Positions 55,546-64,000 of a stretch of DNA of 64,000 bases are shown here, piece by piece. The notes beneath the pieces are model-generated. The model worked only from the letters and a program-made list of their open reading frames with translations, was not told the origin of the DNA and did no database searches. The position numbers were made by a program, and so were the translations under genes. This DNA is from Ahaetulla prasina. Lineage: Eukaryota > Chordata > Lepidosauria > Squamata > Colubridae. The stretch is taken from the NCBI RefSeq assembly GCF_028640845.1, contig NC_080542.1, positions 137,198,346-137,262,345 of the forward strand. Reading direction: 5' to 3'. Each line of letters begins with the position of its first letter. The stretch's first letter is position 1.

Positions 55546-56799
55546 TTTGAGACATTTTGCTGCCTATTCAGGCAACTTCTTTACTCTGAATAAAGTGCTA
55601 GGGAAATCTGAGTAGGCAGAGAGCTGTAGGAATGTACCAGGTCCTAAAATTCTTAGGTGTATTCCTGCACCAACCTCTGGGTGCCTTCCTCAAAATGTGT
55701 GGCAATATGTCAATAAAAATTATCATTCATCCACATACCCAATTGTCTGAATGTTGAGACATGGTAACTGGACTTATTTTCTTGTTGATTTGAGCTGCTT
55801 ATTTGGGGAAGAAATCATGAGGTTGGTGGGGGAATACCGCTAAGGGATTTTGGCAGTTGGTACATTCCAATGACTATCTGATTCTCCTAACCAACTTGCT
55901 CAGACTGAAGAAGCTACTTGGATGGAAAACAAAATGTCTCAAATCAACAAGGAAACAAGTGATATTATTATTATTATTATTATAAGTCCAATTGCCATGA
56001 CTCAACTTCCAGACAGGATTTTGTAAGGATTTTGGCATAACTCTGATCAAGGACAGCCAAATTTGGGAAGACAAGTGTCACTTTATATTGAGCAGTGGAT
56101 AAGCAGACTAATGATAGCCAATGTGGCTCTAGGTTCCTGCTTCCATATGCTAAGCCCCAGTTAAAATACTGGAACAAAAAAACCATTTAATTTACGATTA
56201 ATTTAGAATGCTCCAAGATAAAAAAAATAATTCTTTTACAAGAGAGGAAACATGAGATTTGTATTTCTTTTTATAGTTTATACAACAAAGATACTTCAAA
56301 GTAAAAGTTGATTGGATTAGAAAAATCATCTATTCAGTTACATCATGAAAAATTACATGTTCAATAATAATATGAATTGGAAAGAGAACTGTATTCTGAA
56401 TAAAAGTAAAAGAAACATTTGTAAAGGAAAAAAAAGGCAGAATGGGCATTGATAAAGACACATTCACAGTGCTTTTCTCAGCACTGTGTTCAAATACTTG
56501 CTTTGTTCATTGAAGCTTGGGAACAGCAGAAAAGGAAAGTATTTTATTTATAATGTATCAAACACTTCAGCCAGTCCTAGTTTCTAAAAGAAAAGGCTTT
56601 TTTTCTTCTTGAAGGTTAAGGCTTATGGCAAATTACTAACAATATACTGTATTTGAAGGGGGAAGAGAAATAAGGCTAATTAACTAAAAGAAAATTCATG
56701 TTAGTTACCAGTGCAACAGTACTATATAAATTATATTGCAAGCATTGCAAAGTCCATACTGTGTGTCCCTTACCAGACTTGTTCTTCAGCAGGTTTTGA
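55546..56799. other. intron, nothing recognised
   Basis: An (ATT)n run lies at about 55964-55982. No exon signals or named repeats. Confidence 0.45.
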
Positions 56800-57365
56800 A
56801 GAATGCCCGTGCTTCACTACGAAACTATGTGATCGGATGTGATAAATTGACACTTACAGTGTGAAACTTAATGTAGAATGTGTAACTCTATAGCATCAGA
56901 GCATGTTAATAAAGGCAGTTGGAACAGAGGGGGAGTGGGAGTAGAATGTCCCAGCCTGCAGTCTAGAGGAATCACATGCTGGCCACGTCTATGCCGAGTT
57001 TAGCAAAGGGGTAGCATCAGAGCATGTTAATATAAGGCAACTGGCAGTTGGAACAGAGTTCTTTTCAGGTGGGGAGGGGGAGTAGAATGTTTAGTTCCTT
57101 AGCATCAGAGTGTGTTAATATAAGGCAACTGGCAGTTAGGACAGAGCTCCTTTCAGGTGGGGAGGACAAATAGAACATTTAAATCCTTAGCATCAGAGCG
57201 TGTGAATATAATACTCTGTATGAAATACTAATGATCTGATGATCATTTCAAAAAATCCTTTCTTAGCGAGCACCTAGAAGACAAGAGGAACATAGGTGCC
57301 ACATTTCAAGTTTGTAGACTTTACCATTCTGGAGATTTCGCAAAGAGTGAGTGGTATTTGGCTTT

Positions 57366-57366
<1 letters not shown>
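56800..57366 (+). repeat. unclassified interspersed repeat, second copy
   Basis: GAATGCCCGTGCTTCACTAC, then repeated units of GCATCAGAGCATGTTAATA with GTTGGAACAGAG (three to four tandem partial repeats between 56890 and 57200), ending TGAGTGGTATTTGGCTTTTAG. Matches 49604-49832 plus 54925-55545. Confidence 0.6.

Positions 57367-57444
<78 letters not shown>
57367..57444. repeat. (GATA)n microsatellite
   Basis: About 19 GATA units at the 3' end of the unclassified repeat, directly followed by an L2-like LINE tail. Confidence 0.96.
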
Positions 57445-57752
57445 GCCATCACTCTGCTAAACAAATAATTCCATCAACACTGTCAGACTATTTACTGAAT
57501 CTGCACTACTATTAATTGTCTCATAGTTCCCATCATCAATCTCTTTCCACTTATGACTGTATGACTATAACTTGTTGCTGGCAATCCTTATGATTTATAT
57601 TGATATATTGGCCATCAATTGTGTTGTAAATGTTGTACCTTGATGAACGTATATTTTCTTTTATGTACACTGAGAGCATATGCACCAAGACAAATTCCTT
57701 GTATGTCCAATCACACTTGGCCAATAAAATTCTATTCTATTCTATTTTATTC
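57445..57752 (+). mobile_element. L2-like LINE 3' end
   Basis: About 300 bp of L2-like 3' sequence (GGCCATCACTCTGCTAAACA to GGCCAATAAAATTCTATTCT), with a short impure ATTCT tail. The 5' break is exactly at a GATA array. Confidence 0.88.
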
Positions 57753-57761
57753 TAGATAGAT

Positions 57762-57824
<63 letters not shown>

Positions 57825-57825
57825 T
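57753..57825. repeat. (GATA)n microsatellite
   Basis: About 17 GATA units immediately after the L2-like tail. With 57367-57444 it brackets the LINE fragment. Confidence 0.96.
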
Positions 57826-58421
57826 AGTAAGCCAAGATTTAGCTGCAGAATGTTAGTATGTCAGTTATATGACGTAGATGTAAAAAGTGTATGAAAGCAA
57901 AATTGAATGCTTAATGAATTATTAAATTTTGAGCAGGGAGAAAGACTATAATGTGCAGTGTTTCTTTTATTGTTTAATGTATTTGTGGTTAATGTACAAC
58001 TACATACATCCTTGGGATGAGTTTGGAGGTTGGTTTGTTGGGAACTTGAATGTATGTGTATTATTTTGCTTTTCCCTGAAAACCAAAATGGTTTGCAAAA
58101 AATATTTAAAATATTGTTTGATTAACTACTGAGGAATTTGCATTTGAAAATTAATATTATTAATAAAAGATCATGATAGTTGGCTTGTATTGAACTATTG
58201 CAAGAACTATTTGTTGAATTTTCTGGAATTTGAGGAGCTAATTAAGAGCAGAGATAAAACCATGATGTAATGGCTTGGCAGGCAATGAAGATGGCACAAC
58301 TATTTCTATTTAGTTTTGAGTATTATTTTATTTTGGTGTTGATTGTTACCCTATTCCGTTAACTGCTTTGAGCCAATTGGTTTGTTGGGGATGCATGGTA
58401 TATAAATTAAAAAATAGCATA
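57826..58421. other. intron, nothing recognised
   Basis: No exon signals or named repeats. Confidence 0.45.
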
Positions 58422-58813
58422 TATAGGTACTCCTCGACTTACGACCACAATTGGGCCCCAAATTTCCATTGTTAAGTAAGATAGTTGTTAAATGAATTGT
58501 GTCCCATTTTGCAACCTTTTTTTGTTCTTGCTACAATTGTTAAGTGAATCACTGCTGTTAATAAGTGAATCATGCAATTGTTAAATGAATTTGGCTTTCC
58601 CCATTGACTTTGCTTGTCAGAAGCCAGCTGGGAAAGTCAAAAATGGTGATCACATGATGCTGGGACATGGCAATTGCTAAGCGGCTGAAGTTTGACTGTG
58701 AGGATGCTGCAATGGTTGATGGTGTGAAATCTGGCCATAAGTCATCTTTTTCAGTGCTGTTATAACTTCAGATGGTCACTAAACAAATGGTTGTAGGTCA
58801 AGGACTACCTACA
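58422..58813. mobile_element. non-autonomous DNA transposon (MITE), 0.4 kb
   Basis: Imperfect inverted ends: TAGGTACTCCTCGACTTACG on the left and GTTGTAGGTCAAGGACTACC on the right. The interior has repeated TTGTTAA(A/G)TGAAT units. Probably a TA-target (Tc1/mariner-like) or similar family; superfamily not certain. Confidence 0.7.
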
Positions 58814-60320
58814 GGTGAATTTGCACACACTACTATCAGTATATTTTTCTCATCTTTGTTTATATATAACTCAAGTTGGTGAACTGAATACTGCTATTTC
58901 CCCCAACACAACAACCCTATAAGGTGACTTGTTCTGAAAGAGAGAGTGACTCCCCACAAAGGGAGGTTTAGAACTCACTTTCTAGGTCAGAATTATTATT
59001 ATTATTTTTATATATGTTTTATTTGCAGTTTTCCTTTAACAACCAACATATTTTTAGACAGTGTAAATGACTTGGTCAATAAATTTTTTACAAAGTGCTA
59101 ACAGTAATAATACTATTACGTATACATAGTTTTTATCTTCCAACTTCTAACCTTAACATGCTTGTTATAATTATATATTCTTTTAGATATGTATAATACT
59201 TTCCCCCCAATTTGTACTTATTTTTTCCCCACTTGTTGGGTTTCTTCCATATTCATCTCTTTATCTTAACAGTACTACTTAACAGTACTATTCTCTCTTT
59301 ATAATTCTTTATTGCTTTCTCCAAAAATATATTTCAACATCCATTACATTTCTGTATTATATCTCTGAATCCCCTGAATTTGTAGTCTTTAAAAGCTATA
59401 GATTCCAATATATTTTTGCACACTGTTAATCATAATAATATATTTAAATATGCCTAATCACAATCTTCCACTTCCTAACCGTAGTATACTTATGGTTATA
59501 ATAAATTTAATTACATATCTATATGTGTTACTATTTTCCCAATTTATACTTTCTATTTGTTTCTATTAGTTTTCAATACAATCACAGTATTTACAAGATA
59601 CTATGTCTCTATCTGTCATCTCTCAGCCTTTTTAGAATTTTATCATTTATTGACTTTTTGGTGATTTTTTAATATTTCTCTCTTGGGATCCTATATTTCG
59701 TTCTAATATTTTTACATAGACTGAATGTTCCCTCTGCCTTACCCCTTATCTCCTTTTGCTGCATAATTTAGATGCCCATCTATAACCCTTTCATTATTTT
59801 TGGGAAGTCATCTTTTTTTCCCTCTGTACTATTGTAAGCTCTTAAGGAATCACCTGTCGATTCTTAGTATTTATTGTTATTGTCTTTTTATTGTTTTTGT
59901 CTTCTTGTAGCTTATTTTGATTTATCTCCTCCATCACTCCTTCTTATTTCTCATCTATCTTCTGAATATTTTGTTCATCTTTTCATACCATTTGTTGAGG
60001 ATCTTCTACACTCACTTCTTTATCTTTAGACAATCCCATGATCTCCTTATGATTCTTTGTCACTCATTCAAAAAAACTTTTATCCATCGTTAAAATTTCT
60101 TTATAGAACTTTATTGTCTCCTTCTGAATCATTGTGTACCAAATTAATATATTAAAAACTATTCAATATATCTCTAATATTCCAGTGTTCCAATATCTAA
60201 AAAAACTCACAAAAAGTCAATTATTAATAAAATTTATCAATCCTAGAATTATTCCTCCAAATCCTCTAGCTTTCTAGTCCTTGAAAGCTATAAATATATA
60301 CTTTAAGTCTTTATAGTTTC

Positions 60321-61335
60321 CAGATGACACAACAGTGATTGGTCTCATTCGAGACAATGACGAATCCGCATATAGACAAGAGGTCGAACAACTAGCCTTG
60401 TGGTGCAACCAAAACAATCTGGAACACTCAAAACCGTAGAAATGGTGGTAGACTTTAGGAGAAACCCTTCCATACTTCCACCTCTCACAATACTAGACAA
60501 CACAGTATCAACAGTAGAAACCTTCAAATTTCTAGGTTCTATCATATCGCAAGACTTAAAATGGACAGCTAACATCAAAAACATCATCAAAAAAGGACAA
60601 CAAAGAATGTTCTTTCTGCGCCAACTCAGTAAGCTCAAACTGCCCAAGGAGCTGCTGTTTCAGTTCTACAGAGGAATTATTGAGTCTGTCATTTGCACCT
60701 CTATAACTGTCTGGTTCGGTTCTGCAACCCAACAAGAAAGACACAGACTTCAGAGGATAATTAGAACTGCAGAAAAAATAATTGCTACCAACCTGCTTTC
60801 CATTGAGGACCTGTATACTGCACGAATCAAGAAGAGGGCCGTGAAAATATTTAAAGATCCCTCACATCCTGGACATAAACTGTTTCAACTCCTACCCTCA
60901 AAACAACGCTATAGAACACTGCACACCAGAACAACCAGACACAAGAACAGTTTTTCCCCGAAGGCCATCACTCTGCTAAACAAATAATTCCCTCAACACT
61001 GTCAAACTATTTACTAAATCTACACTACTACTAATCTTCTCATCGTTCCCATCACCAATCTTTTTCCACTTATGACTGTATGACTGTAACTTTGTTGCTG
61101 GTAATTCTTATGATTTATATTGATATATTGACCATCATTTGTGTTGTAAATGTTGTACCTTGATGAAGGTATCTTTTCTTTTATGTACACTGAGAACATA
61201 TGCACCAAGACAAATTCCTTGTGTGTCCAATCACACTTGGCCAATAAAAAATTCTATTCTATTCTATTCTATTCTATTCTATTCTATTCTATTCTATTCT
61301 ATTCTATTCTATTCTATTCTATTCTATTCTATTCT
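60321..61335 (+). mobile_element. L2-like LINE with (ATTCT)17 tail
   Basis: Starts within the RT catalytic box (DDTTVIGLI near 60325). After one shift at about 60420, the frame 60400-60987 gives 195 codons: TVEMVVDFRRNPSILPPLTI, FLGSIISQDLKWTANIKNII and LQRIIRTAEKIIATNLLSIE to the end. It has about 260 bp of 3' untranslated sequence and 17 ATTCT units (61251-61335). It lies inside the L1-like retroposon, so it is younger. Inverted relative to the 6288-7706 copy. Confidence 0.92.
61251..61335 (+). repeat. (ATTCT)n microsatellite, 17 units
   Basis: Pure pentanucleotide array directly on the 3' end of the L2-like LINE, as at 4496-4575. Confidence 0.97.
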
Positions 61336-62352
61336 AAATTACACCTCTCCAATTGTCCAAATATTAGAGTCTTATTTGTCTTTTCTTCTTTTTCTCTCCC
61401 CCCTTCCCCCCCTTTCTATTGCTTTTCTTCTTTTGCCTTGTAGGATAATTTATCAGATGATGTTAGTAAATCAAATCCAGCTTGGCCCACCAGACTTCCT
61501 CAAATCTTTCAAATCCATCTTTCAATGAATGGTTCAATATACTTTCGGTATTTATAGTTCAGTTGCTTTAAAAATCTTCAAACAGCTCAGTAGATATTTC
61601 CAATTGCCTACTAAGATAAAGTCAAGGTTAAATAACCTTCTAGGTGTTGTTTGCTTTCTCTCCTTTCATCACTTTCACTCAAATTTCCCACGTTGCAGTA
61701 ATCTTCCTCCAGTAGATGGCTCCCCTGCTCCCAATTCCAGCATTCAACAGAGTGTAATTGTCAAAGCAGCTGACTGTCAGCCATTCTGAGGAGTTGAAGA
61801 TAGAGTTTAGAAAAGCAATTTCTTTTCACAATGTTGTTTGCCTTTGTCTAGGCTTTCTGTGTTTTAAAACATCCTTTAAATATTTCTTCTGTGTCTGTGT
61901 CTGAGTCTTTAATCTTTAGTTTTTCTCTTTAATTTTTTGTCTTTAATCTTTCTCCATAAATTCAATTGCCGCTTTCTTACTATTTGGAGTTTTTTTAAAT
62001 TTTTTAACATCGGTTAAATCTTTGGGATAAAAATTGGAAGTTATCTCACACAGTATCACTTCTCTGTCCATGTACCATTCCAGCACAAGATCTTAGTGTC
62101 CTGGTTGTCCCAGCTTGTGACAGACCAAGATGGCCATTGTCCCTGTTGCTGTTCAGGAGAGCTTTCTTCAGATCAATGAGGAAATTGCAGACAAAGTGCC
62201 TCTCCTTTCTTCACCAACCCTCCAGGGACACTTGACCCTGTAGGGTCTCCCCTCAAGCAGTTGCTGGCTGCATTTCTTGGAGCCCAGCAGAGCTCCACTA
62301 TTTTCCAGCCATTCCTGCCACGACATCAACCGGAAGTCTCTAGGTCAGCATT

Positions 62353-64000
62353 TTAATCACTACACCAAACTGAATTTCTTTAATAGAATTCATACTAAAG
62401 ATTAAAAAATGGAGAAACATTGTGATCTGGAAATGCTGCTAGAAAGATAATAGGTTACATGTAGACCATTGTAAGGAATAAATATTTGTCAGAAGAAGTA
62501 AATAAAAAGCATGAATGAAGGCAAATACATACGTCCCAGGATAATGTTGCAAGATCCAATCTGGTTGGTCACTGGGACCAGAGATTTAATCATCTGAGCT
62601 TTTGGACTCTAGCTGGAACCTCTCCTCAGGGAACTATGGTACTCTTTACTGGAATATGTGCTTTGGGTTATTCTATGATTTGTAATTATGTGGTGCCTTC
62701 CTATTGGTTGATTGGAGGATTGATGGCAGGCAATTGGCTGTTGCTTTCTTGTGCTGCCAAGCCCTCAGCTCCTAAATACCTGATAAACTAGTGGTAAATC
62801 AGCACTTCTGTTGACTGACAAGGGGCCTGTTTCCCAGGCTTCAATAATTACCCTCGCTATCTTTGTACCTGCACAGTCAACAATCTTAGAAACGGCAAAA
62901 ATAAATGTATGTTCTTGTTCATTGCAATGAGTTTGGGTCTCCCAGTCTGAATGCTTGCTTATGTTCTTGCAGTATGGTGGTTAGCTTCCTCCTGGGCTGT
63001 CCTACATACCGTGTTTCCCCAAAAATAAGACCCAACCAGAAAATAAGCCCTAGCATGATTTTTCAGAATGCTTATAATATAAGCCCTACCCACAAAATAA
63101 ACCCCAGTTAAGAACATCAGCCCTGAGGGAAGGTCTGATATTATAATTGAATTGTGAATGCCTGTGGCCTCTGTTGTTTGTTTGCAATGTAATAGGAGAT
63201 AAAGATAGGTGTTATTTAATAAATAGATTTGGTGTTTGCATAGAAAAATTTATGTTTCTCTTCTTCAGTCTTCAAAAAGAAAAACAAGGTTGTTGAACAA
63301 CTCTTAGTATTAGGTCGATTTCCCTATTAGCCAGTGAGAAAGCACCTTGCAATATAGAATAACAACTGTATCAACAACAATAATAACGATACCCTTTCAA
63401 ATACCCTTGAAAAATGCTATCATATTCTCTCATATTCTCTCTGTACAGACCTATCATATGAAACATAATCTGTTTTTTAAATAGCTGCTGTGACTATCTA
63501 TTCTTCTTAAATATGGCTTTTTCTTACAATGTTCTCTTCAGACATAAACAGAGTATTTGAGGTGAGAATTGAGCTTTTACTGTATAATAAGACAAAACAT
63601 GAAAAAAGACCATGCAAGTTTTTCATCATTTATGAGGTCCAAATTGAAAAACTAAAGTACCTTGTTGAAATCTTTTACTTGATGTTATTTGATGTGCCCC
63701 TTTCAACTCAGTCTGGAAGAAGATGTAAGCTGGCGAAAGCTGCATTTTTGCATATCAGAGATGCAGAAATTGCTCTGAAATGTAGAATGGTCCATGCAAG
63801 ATTGCAAGAAATCATTATCACTAGAAAGGCAAGATATATTTTAAACTAGTATTTTCAAAACATACATAAAACCTGGTTGCAATACTAGAACAGAGGAAGA
63901 ATCCTTGAATAATAATAAAAAAATCTGGCTAGCCCGTAGTCTTGTTTCTATCGATGGTTCCTACTGGCCTAATCGTTCCTAATAATGGCCAATCATATGC
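62353..64000. other. intron, mostly unrecognised
   Basis: A fragment at about 63006-63115 starting TACCGTGTTTCCCCAAAAAT is a familiar vertebrate DNA-transposon terminal motif, with AAATAAGCCCTA-type repeats behind it. A 106-codon frame at 63529-63849 has no recognised motif and no splice support I trust. No further PTPRN2 exon was found. Confidence 0.45.

Larger units (their letters stand above)
58995..62338 (-). mobile_element. L1-like long non-coding retroposon, second copy
   Basis: Flanked by TCTAGGTCAGAATT (58981-58994) and TCTAGGTCAGCATT (62339-62352), 13 of 14 matching. On the minus strand it begins with a GC-rich leader (ACTTCCGGTTGATG; AAGATGG-type block near 62130) and ends with an AATAAAACATA-type signal and A/T-rich tail. 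Minus the L2 inside it is about 2.3 kb with no long frame. Same type as 9091-10983. Confidence 0.65.

Noticed and set aside
63529..63849. A 106-codon frame near the right edge
   Set aside because: No recognised motif, no second copy, and the acceptor-like TTCTCTTCAG at its start gives a frame that I cannot link in phase or similarity to the PTPRN2 ectodomain.
47351..64000. Search for the next PTPRN2 exon and for the miR-153 hairpin known from mammalian PTPRN2
   Set aside because: No sequence for the continuation of the membrane-proximal domain and no miR-153-like mature sequence was found in the window; both probably lie downstream.

Overview
This window is non-coding-dominated vertebrate DNA, most likely from a colubroid (advanced) snake. 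The evidence is the repeat set: tRNA-derived Sauria-type SINEs with a Bov-B-like tail, a Bov-B LINE 3' end, several CR1/L3-like and L2-like LINEs, and long AATAG and GATA microsatellites. The AATAG arrays sit exactly at L2-like LINE 3' ends, a pattern reported from snake genomes. The species cannot be named from the sequence alone.

The only well-supported host gene is PTPRN2 (phogrin, IA-2beta), a receptor-type protein tyrosine phosphatase-like protein of dense-core secretory vesicles, on the plus strand. Five internal coding exons are visible: 1729-2182, 12750-12977, 14693-14733, 16752-17140 and 47264-47350. Their splice phases chain perfectly (0/1, 1/1, 1/0, 0/2, 2/2) and together they give about 400 residues of the luminal ectodomain, ending at the start of the conserved membrane-proximal domain. 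The introns are about 10.6, 1.7, 2.0 and 30.1 kb, and the last runs off the window. The signal peptide, transmembrane segment and phosphatase domain lie outside the window.

Everything else is intron filled by layered mobile elements. Region 2-11 kb: a hairpin-rich hAT-like element, a palindromic MITE, CR1-L3 and L2 pieces, a hAT element with perfect 8-bp target duplication, a 1.4 kb L2 with an RT frame, and a 1.9 kb L1-like retroposon. Region 13-26 kb: Bov-B, several hAT-like MITEs and CR1-L3 copies, one of them cut by a 137-bp MITE with perfect duplication. Region 26-32 kb: a long imperfect palindrome, then two CR1 copies, one carrying a 1,021-bp hAT element with a coiled-coil-like coding fragment. 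Region 33-44 kb: CR1-L3 copies, an old unclassified non-LTR element, an L1 3' end, an old CR1 split by a SINE. Region 49-57 kb: a nest of Ty3/Gypsy retrotransposon (50269-54822, identical 190-bp LTRs) inside a hAT-like element inside an unclassified repeat. Region 57-62 kb: GATA arrays around an L2 tail, a MITE and a second L1-like retroposon split by an L2.

I found no convincing new multi-gene system. The observations most worth following are the exon-like insert in the long hAT element, two unexplained coding-like blocks behind splice-acceptor-like sites (20562-20766 minus, 42594-42712 plus), the hairpin cluster beside the 454-bp exon, the two related long non-coding retroposons, and the contradiction between identical LTRs and many frame breaks in the Gypsy element. 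Boundaries of mobile elements given without target duplications are approximate.
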